This document shows, piece after piece, positions 18,236-26,988 of a DNA stretch of 64,000 nucleotides. The DNA lies in contig NZ_CP067341.1 of NCBI RefSeq assembly GCF_016638705.1, positions 313,501 through 377,500 on the forward strand, in the 5' to 3' direction. Position numbers and translations under genes: made by a program. Within the stretch, counting starts at the first letter, position 1. Each line of letters opens with the position of its first letter. Source of the stretch: Lysinibacillus agricola. Lineage in GTDB: Bacteria > Bacillota > Bacilli > Bacillales_A > Planococcaceae. Under the pieces are notes generated by a model that saw only the letters and a list, made by a program, of their open reading frames with translations, was not told the origin of the DNA and did no database searches.

Positions 18236-18351
18236 TAACTATACAGTGAATAACGCTCAGTGACCATGCTTAAATGAGTAATAGAAGATAAAGAAAGCAA
18301 GTAGGGGTTCAATATTTTTTTTGATTTTATAAAGTCTATCGTTAAAGTGTT

Positions 18352-18440
18352 CCGATAAATGTGAGAAACATTCCGATAAGCTTTGAAATTGTTCCGATAA
18401 ATTCAAAAATTATACCGATAAATCGTGAAAAGGTTCCGAC
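18352..18440. repeat. 21-bp phased array B, CCGATAAA core, five units
   Basis: CCGATAA begins at 18352, 18373, 18394 and 18415, and a fifth unit CCGACA at 18436, exactly 21 bp apart. Within units an A-rich centre (GTGAGAAACATT, GTGAAAAGGTT) is partly shared. The last unit touches the stop codon of the hydrolase gene (18445), so the array occupies its 3' flank. Array A (882-980) has the same core and the same period. Confidence 0.85.
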
Positions 18441-18444
18441 ATTT

Positions 18445-19062
18445 TTATTGAAGATAAGCTTTAAGCCCTGTTAATAGTGACTGACAAATGATGACTGACT
18501 CTACTGTATGATTTGTTATTTCAAGAGAATGATCAGCGTTTTCTACAATAGCAAGCTTATGTGAAGAAAGTTGTTCTAATCTTTCTTTAGAGTAGTGAGG
18601 GTCAGCTGTACCGATTGCTAGAAATGCCTGCTTCACAAGCAAATTTTTCATAACATGATCAAGTGACAGCAGCGGTGTTAAAAGCACATAGTGAGAAGGG
18701 ACAGGTGAAGACTGTTGCATATAAAAATCTATGATAGGCAATGTCCCAAGTGATTTACCTATGTATACAGCTTTTGTATAAGATTTTGTACTTAAAATAT
18801 ATTCTACGATAGGATTTGCTGCATTAAAAACTGTTTCTGAAATAGCTTCTGGCTCCTGTCCGAATTGCTGCGGATCAAATGCATAGCATACCTGTACCAC
18901 ATCATAGCCAAGCTCTAGCATCAGTGCAGTGGAATAATAAAGAAGAGGTTTTTCATAGGTATAGCCTGTGCCAGAGAACATAAAACACACTTTGTCGCTA
19001 GTGCTATCAAAGTAATTGTATGCAATGCCATTATGTTGTTCTTTTCTTGGTTTGATTTTCAT
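18445..19062 (-). CDS. Alpha/beta-hydrolase family protein
   Basis: 205 residues. The nucleophile elbow GKSLG (about residue 103), a CFMFSGTGYTYEKP strand-loop near the N-terminus, an acidic residue in AIGTADPHY (about 155) and the catalytic histidine in ENADHSLEI (about 176) fit a small serine hydrolase. No signal peptide; probably cytoplasmic. Substrate unknown. The start ATG has only a weak ribosome site (GGGTG). It stands alone between the lacI-type gene and the divergent broken reductase gene. Confidence 0.75.
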   Translation of the reverse strand: MKIKPRKEQHNGIAYNYFDSTSDKVCFMFSGTGYTYEKPLLYYSTALMLELGYDVVQVCYAFDPQQFGQEPEAISETVFNAANPIVEYILSTKSYTKAVYIGKSLGTLPIIDFYMQQSSPVPSHYVLLTPLLSLDHVMKNLLVKQAFLAIGTADPHYSKERLEQLSSHKLAIVENADHSLEITNHTVESVIICQSLLTGLKAYLQ

Positions 19063-19126
19063 GGAAATACACCCATTTCTTTAATATTTATTCTATAATC
19101 TTACTATAACAAGGAGGATGAAATTT

Positions 19127-20095
19127 ATGAAGGCTGTTATCATCAATGAGTTTGGAACTTCTGATGTTTTAAAGTACGTGGAATGCCCAAAGCCCACTAT
19201 TTCGGCAGGGGAAGTATTACTACGCACGACATATACGAGTGTGAATTTTGCCGATATTAAAAACAGAACAGGAAATAAAGCAAAAGCGATTTTTCCGATG
19301 ATACTTGGTTTAGATGTCGCTGGTGTAGTTGAAGAGTTTTTTGATGAGAACAGTGATTTTTAAAAGGGGGACCAAGTTATTGCATTCCCGAAAAATGGAG
19401 CCTATGCAGAATATGTGGTGGCGAAAGAGCAGCTCGTCTTTAAAATTCCAAATGATGTTCCTTTGGAAAAGGTAGCTGCTGTGCCAACGGTTTCATTTCT
19501 ATCCTATCTTTTGACACATCAAATAGCTCCAATTAGTACAAATGATAGCGTATTAATTCATGCTGCATCTGGTGGGGTTGGGACAATGCTTATTCAAATG
19601 GCGAAGAAGCTAGGTGCCCAAAAAATTATTGGCACGGTTAGTGATATGAAAAAGGCGAAAATTGCCTATGAGCTAGGCGCACATCATGTACTGACATATG
19701 ATAATTTTAGTGCTCAAGTCAATGAACATACAGATGGTCATGGTGTTAACATTATTTTTGACTCAATTGCAGGAAATATTACGGAAGAGAGCTTTAACTG
19801 TTTAGCTCCGTACGGTACGCTAGTGCAATTTGGAAATAGTGGTGGCAAAGCCGGAAATATAAAAACATCTGATTTACATAGTAGCTGTCGCAATGTGAAA
19901 GGCTTTAGCTTAGGAACGACTCGAGCTTCTAAGCCAGAAATGCTACAACAAGTTGCGCAGGAGATGTTTACTTTATTGAAGGATGAAAGCTTCCAAGTAC
20001 CAATTGCTAATATTTTTAAATTAGAGGACATGCAGAAAGCCCATGAATTAATGGAAAGTCGCCAGCATCAAGGGAAAATTTTAATTAAAATATAA
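19127..20095 (+). pseudogene. Zinc-type quinone oxidoreductase with in-frame stop
   Basis: An MDR-family NADPH:quinone reductase-like gene. The N-terminal half (MKAVIINEFGTSDVLKYVEC, GLDVAGVVEE) ends at TAA 19361-19363. The same frame continues with KGDQVIAFPKNGAYAEYVVA, then SVLIHAASGGVGTMLIQMAK (cofactor site), through to 20095. One codon (probably AAA for lysine) has become ochre; everything else is intact. AAGGAGG lies before ATG 19127, and the earlier ATG at 19118 overlaps the ribosome site. Unless the stop is read through, full-length enzyme is not made. Confidence 0.85.
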
Positions 20096-20101
20096 ATAAT
20101 C

Positions 20102-20138
20102 AAACCCTGTATAGATACACGCTATACAGGGTTTTGCT
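20102..20138 (+). terminator. Terminator after reductase pseudogene
   Basis: AAACCCTGTATAG and CTATACAGGGTTT form a 13-bp stem followed by TTG. Confidence 0.8.
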
Positions 20139-20284
20139 TTAGTTCTTGTAACAAAAAAACAACGTCGTTGAGTAGAAGGGCAAAATCAAGCCCCCTCCAG
20201 CAAATCCAGCAGGTGCTTGGGAAAAGAAAAGGCAAGTGCACTACTTGAAAAAATCCATCTTATTGATTCAACCACCATTTCTTT

Positions 20285-20494
20285 TTGTTTCAGCCAGTAT
20301 CAGTGAATGAAGTAACAACGAATGTGGACAACTGTTTTGATTGGCTGCATTACTATCCAAATGTTAGGGGTTTAATAATTAAATCTTTAGAGAACAGGGA
20401 AGAACGATCAACTATTATGCAGGCTGTAAATAAAGGGAATCTTGGCGAGTACCTTGAAAATGTCGTAGTAGATATCAATATTGAGAAACGATGA
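20285..20494 (+). CDS. Hypothetical, probably a gene remnant
   Basis: A 69-codon frame opening with TTG and no ribosome site. The stretch from residue 20 (WLHYYPNVRGLIIKSLENRE onward, ending VVVDINIEKR) has ordinary amino-acid composition and ends just before a terminator stem that has been split by an IS3 element. It is probably the 3' end of a lost gene. No family recognised. Confidence 0.3.
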   Translation: MFQPVSVNEVTTNVDNCFDWLHYYPNVRGLIIKSLENREERSTIMQAVNKGNLGEYLENVVVDINIEKR

Positions 20495-20561
20495 AAAGAT
20501 GACGCCAATGAACTGCGCCCCAATTGTTAGACACATCTAACAATTGGAGGTGCAGTTTTTT

Positions 20562-21083
20562 ATGGTTAAATATACTGCAGAAAATAAATTACAAGCAGTT
20601 GAGCGTTACTTAAATGGAAATGAAAGTGCTAATAAAATAGCTAAATCTTTGGGGACTAATAAACAAGCAATCTTTAAATGGATTAAGCAATATGAATACA
20701 ATGGTGTTGAAGCTTTTCTTCAGCCATATACAAATTACACACTAACGTTTAAAATGGATGTACTAAATTTTATGATTGAAAACGGTACATCCTTAAACGA
20801 AACGGCAGCTATATTTAAAATACCTGCCCCTTCAACAATTAGTGTTTGGAGAAAGCAATATGAAACTCAAGGATTAGATGCCCTTCAATCAAAGAAAAAA
20901 GGGCGTCCATCCATGAAAAAAGATTTCAATAAACAATCGAAACAAGCACCATTTAAAGACTCTACCGAAGCACTTGAAGCACGTATTAAACAACTAGAGA
21001 TGGAAAACGAGTATTTAAAAAAGTTGAATGCCTTAGTTCAAAAACAAGGAAAAAAATCACCAAACAGGACAAAGCACAAGTAG
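20562..21083 (+). CDS. IS3-family transposase OrfA (helix-turn-helix)
   Basis: 173 residues from ATG 20562, which follows GGAGGTG. Two helix-turn-helix units are seen: NKLQAVERYLNGNESANKIA...NKQAIFKWIKQYE and GTSLNETAAIFKIPAPSTIS...VWRKQYE. A C-terminal leucine-zipper-like coiled coil follows (EARIKQLEMENEYLKKLNAL), as in IS150-group OrfA. It would normally be fused to OrfB by a programmed -1 frameshift near its end (GGAAAAAAATC); the OrfB part is degenerate. Confidence 0.85.
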   Translation: MVKYTAENKLQAVERYLNGNESANKIAKSLGTNKQAIFKWIKQYEYNGVEAFLQPYTNYTLTFKMDVLNFMIENGTSLNETAAIFKIPAPSTISVWRKQYETQGLDALQSKKKGRPSMKKDFNKQSKQAPFKDSTEALEARIKQLEMENEYLKKLNALVQKQGKKSPNRTKHK

Positions 21084-21933
21084 TCTATGAGTTAAGGCAT
21101 AAATATCCGGTGAAAAGCACTTGTAAAAACTCGCTGGCATTCCACGAAGTACGTACTATGATTTAGTAAAAACGTATGAATCGACCGGATCCAGATGCCG
21201 ATTTAAAAAGCAGAAATAAAGGAGATTTATGAAGAACATGAAGGGCGTTATGGCTATCGCCGTATTCGTGATGAACTAGCGAATCGTGGACAAAAAAAGT
21301 GAATCACAAAAAAAGTGCAACGCATCATGAAAGAGCTTGGTTTAAAATGCTTAGTACGTATGAAAAAAATATAAATCCTATAAAGGGAACGTTGGCAAAA
21401 ATTGCGCCAAATATTTTTAGACCGCAATTTTAAAAGCAGATGCCCCAAATGAAAAAGTGGGTAACAGACATTACGGAATTTAAATTATTCGGTGAAAAAA
21501 ACTTTATTTATCGCCAGTTTTAGATTTATTTAACGGGGAAATTATTACGTATACAATTGGTTCTAGACCAACCTATTCACTTGTTTCAGATATGTTGGAC
21601 AAAGCGTTTGAACGTTTACCTGAGCACCATCAGCTACTCATGCATTCCGATCAGGGCTGGCATTATCAAATGGAAAAATATCGTCGCGCCTTAGAATCAA
21701 GAGAGATTGTTCAAAGTATGTCTCGTAAAGGAAACTGTTACGACAACTCTGTCATGGAAAATTTCTTTGGAATTATGAAATCTGAATTCCTTTACATGAG
21801 GGAATTTGAAAGTATAGAGCATTTTAAAATAGAATTAGAAAAATATATCAATTACTATAATACGAAACGGATTAAGGCAAAATTAAAAACGAGTCCGGTG
21901 CAATACCGAACTCGTTTTACACAAGCTGCCTAA
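21047..21933 (+). pseudogene. IS3-family transposase OrfB, several frameshifts
   Basis: Pieces of the DDE integrase domain appear in different frames between 21060 and 21590: VYELRHKYPVKSTC, IPRSTYYDLVKTYE, YGYRRIRDELANRG, WVTDITEFKLFGEKN. The C-terminal part (21592-21933) is open and holds LLMHSDQGWHYQ and QSMSRKGNCYDNSVMENFFG, then YINYYNTKRIKAKLKTSPVQ. At least four frame changes separate these blocks, so no active transposase is produced. Confidence 0.85.
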
Positions 21934-22011
21934 TGAAATAACCGTGTCTAACTTTTAGGGGTCACTTCACAATCTGTATTGTCGGTGTCATCTTTTTCAA
22001 TGTCGATAGTA

Positions 22012-22821
22012 TTATTGTTTATTTAGTTCATTTATTTTTTCATATATACGGCGCTTACGATAGAGCATGATTCCTGCTTCAGCAACATCTTGAATCATGC
22101 CTTTATTTGCATAGGCACCGAAAATCATCCCAGCTATCGGAATCATTTGAAACAGTTTTTTCCACCCGAACTGATCGCGATACGTAAAAAATACTTCCTG
22201 CCAGCCTTGAAGCTGCGAAATCATATTTTCCGCTGCATTATTCGTATTATGCATGGAAGAAAGTTCCTTCAATATCGCTTCTTTGCCGACAATATCAGCA
22301 GAGGAGAATTGGAGACATTTAACGATGAAAATTCGTTCCATTTTATCGTTTGGATCATAGCCATGAATTATCGCAATCTCTTGCAATGTTTTTAAAGCCA
22401 TTCCTAAAATAAAAGGAATATCAATAGCTAATGTGAAGATACCACCAAAGCCAGTAGAAGCACCTTGTACAATTGCTAATTTTACGCGTTCATTTTGTAG
22501 GTTATCACTTAGAGCAATCATATCCTCTAACGGAATTTGTCCAATATCGGATATAGCAAAAATATTATGAAACGAAGAATTGTTACGGATTTTCTGCAGC
22601 ATAGCTTGTTCATTAATTAAGTATTGGCCACCTGATTGAATATAGCTCCCTAATTCATCAACTAGTAATGCTATCTTATTTTGAAGAAAAGCAGGCGTCA
22701 TCTTATCTAAGATTTTAAACGGAATGCGACCTAATTTCTCCCAAAACCATAAATCCTTTTGATCTTTCTCCCATGCTTGAATTTCTCGTAAATGCTTTTC
22801 TAATTGCTCGAGATTCTCCAT
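22012..22821 (-). CDS. EcsC-family protein
   Basis: 269 residues matching the EcsC family: the N-terminal LEKHLREIQAWEKDQKDLWF, central DIGQIPLEDMIALSDNLQNE, the hydrophobic GASTGFGGIFTLAIDIPFIL segment, and PIAGMIFGAYANKGMIQDVA near the C-terminus. In Bacillus EcsC accompanies an ABC exporter that affects secretion and regulated proteolysis, but stand-alone copies are common and undefined. Here there is no ecsAB beside it. ATG start follows AAGGGG. Its terminator is the one interrupted by the IS3 element. Confidence 0.85.
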   Translation of the reverse strand: MENLEQLEKHLREIQAWEKDQKDLWFWEKLGRIPFKILDKMTPAFLQNKIALLVDELGSYIQSGGQYLINEQAMLQKIRNNSSFHNIFAISDIGQIPLEDMIALSDNLQNERVKLAIVQGASTGFGGIFTLAIDIPFILGMALKTLQEIAIIHGYDPNDKMERIFIVKCLQFSSADIVGKEAILKELSSMHNTNNAAENMISQLQGWQEVFFTYRDQFGWKKLFQMIPIAGMIFGAYANKGMIQDVAEAGIMLYRKRRIYEKINELNKQ

Positions 22822-23083
22822 TGTGTCTTTTCCCCTTATAGTTGCATTTATTTTTAAATACGAGGAGATTTATAAAAAGGTTTCGTTAGTTTTTATATAA
22901 TTTAAGAAGTAACCCATTAGCCTAAAAAGCAAGAGGGATATACGGTGGTGTGAGAGGTTCACTAGTCAATTAATTACTAGTATCCATTTCGATTATAATA
23001 CCTCATTTATTTTCTGATTATTCAATAATGTATAGTTTACGATACATTTTGTATGTGATACTCTACATTCAGAGGTGGATAAA

Positions 23084-23296
23084 TTGAAAAAAGGCAAAGT
23101 AAATAACAATGTACGCCAATATCGACGATTAATCGATCTAACACAAGAAGAATTTGCTCAAAAAATTGGTGTACACAGACAAACGATTATAGCAATTGAG
23201 AAACAGAAATATGAGCCGTCAATTGGTGTAGTATTAATGATTTCTTTAGTCTTGAAGGAACCAATTGAAAAATTATTTTTTTTTCATGAGGAATAA
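23084..23296 (+). CDS. Xre-type helix-turn-helix regulator (YozG-like)
   Basis: About 70 residues, one helix-turn-helix: VRQYRRLIDLTQEEFAQKIG followed by VHRQTIIAIEKQKYEPSIGV. This is the compact type that sits before a small membrane protein gene. TTG 23084 is preferred over GTG 23075 because the ribosome site AGAGGTGG overlaps the earlier codon. It is 21 bp upstream of the membrane protein gene and probably regulates that pair. Confidence 0.85.
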   Translation: MKKGKVNNNVRQYRRLIDLTQEEFAQKIGVHRQTIIAIEKQKYEPSIGVVLMISLVLKEPIEKLFFFHEE

Positions 23297-23317
23297 AGAA
23301 GTAAGGAGGAAATTAAT

Positions 23318-23716
23318 ATGCGTTCAAAAAAATGGATGGTCTTAATTTTTTACACATACTTATTCTTATCGGCTGGATATTTAAGCTATTCTGCGTATGA
23401 TAGAGGTGATAATTTTTGGATTATTTGGGGGGTATTATCTATAGGTTTAGGTTATCAAGTTATCCGATTCTTAATTGATAAAAAGAAGGATGAATGGAAC
23501 ACTAGTTATGTAGTGGCGGATCAACGAATTTTAGGGAAAATTAAATTGTCGTTGGCTATATCTTATTTATTTATTATGGTTTTTTTGATAATCGGAGCGT
23601 ATGGAATTCAACAAGGTTTTTTTATATTTGAAGCTTTTGATACGATAGTTGCGGCTATTATTTTTAGTTTTTTGGTATTTATGATTTCTCAAGTAGTGCA
23701 ACAATTTATAGATTAA
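23318..23716 (+). CDS. Small four-helix membrane protein
   Basis: 132 residues with about four hydrophobic helices (residues 6-25, 33-50, 75-97, 103-125) and a charged cytoplasmic loop (DKKKDEWNTSYVVADQ). It is cotranscribed with the Xre regulator upstream, a common Firmicute pairing whose function is not established. AAGGAGG precedes ATG. Confidence 0.75.
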   Translation: MRSKKWMVLIFYTYLFLSAGYLSYSAYDRGDNFWIIWGVLSIGLGYQVIRFLIDKKKDEWNTSYVVADQRILGKIKLSLAISYLFIMVFLIIGAYGIQQGFFIFEAFDTIVAAIIFSFLVFMISQVVQQFID

Positions 23717-23800
23717 CGATTCTAGGTTGTTAATTTTCATTTTAATTCTTCTATATATGGTGTACGTACTATAAAACACTATATAGGGAGGAATTTTTTT

Positions 23801-23899
23801 ATGACAATTATGAATGCATTATCTTTAAACGCTTGAGAACAACAGATGGTAAGGCCATGGTCTGCAAAAAACTTCATCTTCGGTCTAACGCTTAACTAA
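23801..23899 (+). pseudogene. Tiny ORF with an in-frame TGA
   Basis: ATG at 23801 sits behind GGGAGGA and encodes MTIMNALSLNA before TGA (23834). The same frame stays open for another 20 codons (EQQMVRPWSAKNFIFGLTLN) to TAA at 23897. TGG in place of TGA would give a 32-residue peptide. A stem-loop (CATACTATAAA/TTTATAGTATG) follows at about 23921-23955. Either a decayed small gene or an 11-residue leader; both uncertain. Protein-like GKVATPGIEAAQTNQVEVKY near 24052-24118 may be another gene remnant. Confidence 0.35.
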
Positions 23900-24115
23900 A
23901 AAGAGGGGGATTTCAGAAAGCCATACTATAAATACCTTATATCAGGTTTTATAGTATGCTCTTATTATTGAATAAAATTTTATGAAAAGGTTGTTATTTT
24001 CGTATTGTTGAATCTCTTTATTATACCTAAAGAAAAGGAGATGTGTTTCAGGGAAGGTCGCTACTCCTGGTATAGAAGCAGCTCAAACTAATCAAGTAGA
24101 AGTAAAGTATCGGAA

Positions 24116-25492
24116 TTAAGCTGTCGTGGATGATGACCAAACTGTTGCAAGTAACGCGATCCCTTCATTGATTTGCTCGAGGGTTAGCCCACCATAGCCC
24201 ATTATGACCATAGCATGTTTAGAGCCTTGTTGATAGGAGGTTAAACATGGATAGACTTTGATTCCTACCTCCTGGGCCAACCTAATTGCATCCTGTTCAG
24301 CAAGCCTTTTTGGTAACTTCATAACAATATGTAGCCCAGATTTTTCACCAATAACTTCGAATTCCTTAGAAAAATTTACGTTAATCGCTGCTAGTAAAGC
24401 TTGTTGCTTTTTACGATAAATAGTCCGCATTTTGGCTAAATGCTTATCGAATAAACCTTGGGCAATAAAATCGGCTAACACAAACTGATCTATTTTTGAG
24501 ACAACAGATTTTTGCTCCTGATTAAATAGCATAAATTCTTCGACTAACGATTTAGGCAAAATCATATAACTAATGCGCAGCGATGGAATAAGTGTTTTAG
24601 AAAATGTTCCGAAATAAATAACACGTTGCAGCTGATCCATTTTTGTTAAAGAGGGGATAGGGAGCCCCTTATAACGAAATTCTGAGTCATAATCATCCTC
24701 AATAATATATGCCTTCTCAGAAGTAGCCCATTGCAGAAGTTCTGCACGCCGTTCAACAGGCATGACCATGCCAAGCGGAAACTGGTGTGCGGGTGTTGTG
24801 TATAACATGTGGATGGATTCTTTCGGTATTGTTACCCCTAAGTTATCAACAGGAATAGCATGAGTTGTTAATCCACATTGTTGCAATGTTGCACGTACTC
24901 TTTTAAAGCCAGGCTCTTCTAAGCCAACATGTGTTTTTGGGCCAAAAAAGTGACATAGAGCTTGAAGCTGACTTTGTGTACCACTATAAACAAACACTTG
25001 TGATGCTTCACAAGCAACTCCTCTCGAACGTTCAACATAACGAGCGATTTCCGTCCGTAAAATAGTCTCTCCTTGCCAGGGACTTGTCGTTAAATTATCC
25101 ACATTGAAATGCTTTTTCAACAGCTTATGCCAGATGGAAATAGGAAAAGCTTCCTTATCCACATGTCCATTATGAAAGTCAAATTTTATAGTATATGTAA
25201 GTGGTGTTGTAGCTGTGGATATTTGCTGCTTCAGCTGCTGTCCCCATTCGAATTCAAAGGGCGCTATAAAATAACCAGAGCGTTCCTTACTGTAGATATA
25301 ACCTTCAGCTAGTAATTGCTCATACGCCTCTTTAATCGTATGGATACTAACATCAAGCGTTTTAGCAAGTGTTCGTTTAGAAGGTAATTGCTCATGGGCC
25401 AGTAGTTTTTTTCTTAAAATTGCTTGTTTAATTTCTTCGTAAATTTGTACGTATTTCGATGTATCTCCAGTAAATGAGATCGATAGCTCCAA
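24116..25492 (-). CDS. MocR/PdxR-type GntR regulator with aminotransferase domain
   Basis: About 458 residues. An N-terminal GntR winged helix (YEEIKQAILRKKLLAHEQLP, RTLAKTLDVSIHTIKEAYEQ) is fused to a fold-type I aminotransferase domain. PLP-site features include YIIEDDYDSEFRY (about 245) and the lysine in YFGTFSKTLIPSLRISY (about 280). Such proteins regulate vitamin B6 or amino-compound genes using PLP as ligand. TTG 25492 is chosen because AGGAGGTG lies seven bases upstream; a longer reading from 25519 lacks a site. It is divergent from the GNAT gene, its probable target. Confidence 0.85.
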   Translation of the reverse strand: MELSISFTGDTSKYVQIYEEIKQAILRKKLLAHEQLPSKRTLAKTLDVSIHTIKEAYEQLLAEGYIYSKERSGYFIAPFEFEWGQQLKQQISTATTPLTYTIKFDFHNGHVDKEAFPISIWHKLLKKHFNVDNLTTSPWQGETILRTEIARYVERSRGVACEASQVFVYSGTQSQLQALCHFFGPKTHVGLEEPGFKRVRATLQQCGLTTHAIPVDNLGVTIPKESIHMLYTTPAHQFPLGMVMPVERRAELLQWATSEKAYIIEDDYDSEFRYKGLPIPSLTKMDQLQRVIYFGTFSKTLIPSLRISYMILPKSLVEEFMLFNQEQKSVVSKIDQFVLADFIAQGLFDKHLAKMRTIYRKKQQALLAAINVNFSKEFEVIGEKSGLHIVMKLPKRLAEQDAIRLAQEVGIKVYPCLTSYQQGSKHAMVIMGYGGLTLEQINEGIALLATVWSSSTTA

Positions 25493-25587
25493 AATATTGC
25501 ACCTCCTGGTATGGTCCATTTTTTAAAATTTGGTTCTATCTATCATATCAAAATTGCCGTTAAATATTAAAAAAGGAGTGAAGCGAA

Positions 25588-26181
25588 ATGAATTTTATAG
25601 CGTTGGAAAATGAAGTAATATTACTTAAGCCATTAGAACTACAGGATGTGCAAGGAATATTCGAAGCTGGTAGTTATCCAGAAATTTGGTCACACATGTC
25701 CACAGCAATAGAGAAAATGGGCGATGTGAATAACTTTGTGGACAAGGCATTAGAAGCAAAACGTGAAAAAACTGAATTTCCATTTGTGATTGTGGATAAA
25801 AAATCTGGACAAATCATCGGTTCGACTCGGTTTATGGATATTGATGAAACGCATAAACGGCTTGAAATAGGTACTACATGGATTACACCTGCTTTTTGGC
25901 GTACTACCATTAATACGAATTGCAAATATTTATTATTACAATACTGCTTTGAGGTACTCAATCTACAGCGTGTACAACTTAAGACAGACCATGAAAATTT
26001 ACGTTCCCAAAAGGCGATAGAACGTTTAGGAGCAACAAAGGAGGGGATCTTACGTAATCATATGGTGCGTAAGGATGGCACAACTCGCCATACAGTGATG
26101 TACAGCATTACGCTACAAGAATGGCCACAAGTGAAAAAACATTTGCAGCAGCTGCTAGTTGATTCCACTAAAAAAGGATAA
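25588..26181 (+). CDS. GNAT-family N-acetyltransferase
   Basis: 197 residues, RimJ/YdaF-like acetyltransferase. ENEVILLKPLELQDVQGIFE opens the fold; RFMDIDETHKRLEIGTTWIT is the beta-4 region; LQRVQLKTDHENLRSQKAIE followed by RLGATKEGILRNHMV is the usual C-terminal pattern. It transfers acetyl from acetyl-CoA to an amine; target unknown. The divergent MocR regulator 95 bp away may control it. Confidence 0.85.
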   Translation: MNFIALENEVILLKPLELQDVQGIFEAGSYPEIWSHMSTAIEKMGDVNNFVDKALEAKREKTEFPFVIVDKKSGQIIGSTRFMDIDETHKRLEIGTTWITPAFWRTTINTNCKYLLLQYCFEVLNLQRVQLKTDHENLRSQKAIERLGATKEGILRNHMVRKDGTTRHTVMYSITLQEWPQVKKHLQQLLVDSTKKG

Positions 26182-26342
26182 TGGAGAAAGTATTATAGCT
26201 CATCACCGAAAGTTGTGGATGACATTTTGTTAAAACGTATGTCATGTGGATTTTGTTATAGTTTGAAACATTTGCCAATAGATATCGTCAAACTTACGTA
26301 TGAATAATAGTGCGAATATTAAAAACTTCAGGAGGGATTGTG

Positions 26343-26726
26343 TTGAAACAGATTTTACTCTTGGTTACTTTAGTGCTATTAATGAGTGGCTGTGTGGATG
26401 GGGACAAATATAGTTTTTCAGAAAGTGGAGATAACTGGGAGATTCTTTATGAAGTAGTAGTTACAAACGATGTTGAGCAACAAACTGCTGGGAGTATTAA
26501 GTATATAGGAGATAACAAAGCTCCAGAAACGATAGACTATAAAATCCAATATAACAGTTTGGGGCAAGGAAGTAGCGATGAGGAAAGCCCATTGAAATTT
26601 GGAGCCGTTAAATTTAAAAATATAACTTGTGGAAACTGCGAAATTATCCAAAAGGATGATGAAATTGAAGTGGAAATAATGTGGGAGGGACAAACAGAAA
26701 AATTAATATTAACAACTGACAAATGA
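26343..26726 (+). CDS. Small secreted lipoprotein
   Basis: About 127 residues. TTG 26343 follows AGGAGGG and gives MKQILLLVTLVLLMSGC, a lipoprotein signal with lipobox LMSGC (cysteine 17). The mature part is acidic with two further cysteines (ITCGNCEII) that may form a disulphide. No family recognised. It stands alone and ends in a terminator. Confidence 0.8.
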   Translation: MKQILLLVTLVLLMSGCVDGDKYSFSESGDNWEILYEVVVTNDVEQQTAGSIKYIGDNKAPETIDYKIQYNSLGQGSSDEESPLKFGAVKFKNITCGNCEIIQKDDEIEVEIMWEGQTEKLILTTDK

Positions 26727-26753
26727 CACCTCTTAAAGCGTTGTCATTTTTTT
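26721..26753 (+). terminator. Terminator after lipoprotein gene
   Basis: AAATGACA pairs with TGTCATTT, followed by seven T. A second stem with a T tract (AAAGATGGGATT/AATCCTATCTTT) lies at 26819-26853. Confidence 0.8.
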
Positions 26754-26988
26754 GCATAAAAAATCATTCCTTAGCGTTCCTAATGGATACGTATTTTCAC
26801 TAACGGAGGCTTTACTTCAAAAGATGGGATTCCACAAAATCCTATCTTTTTCTTCTTCAACTAACGTAAGCACTTTAGTTCAATAAGCATCACTATTTTA
26901 TTTGGTTATTTTTAAATCTTCTGTATAATTTTAGATAGCGATATTTAACTTTGAGTATTTCTAATGAATTATTTTGGGAGGGGAAAAT

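Larger units (their letters stand above)
20509..21969 (+). mobile_element. IS3-family (IS150-like) element, degenerate
   Basis: 1461 bp bounded by 26-bp imperfect inverted repeats: left begins TGAACTGCGCCCC and ends GTTAGACAC (20509-20534), right is the complement of 21944-21969, beginning TGAAGTGACCCC and ending GTTAGACAC. A CAA triplet flanks both ends (20506-20508 and 21970-21972), a likely 3-bp target duplication. It carries an intact orfA and a broken orfB, so it is probably unable to move by itself. Confidence 0.85.

Noticed and set aside
20544..20561. TTG 20544 as start of IS OrfA
   Set aside because: That codon is inside the ribosome site region; ATG 20562 is correctly spaced from GGAGGTG.
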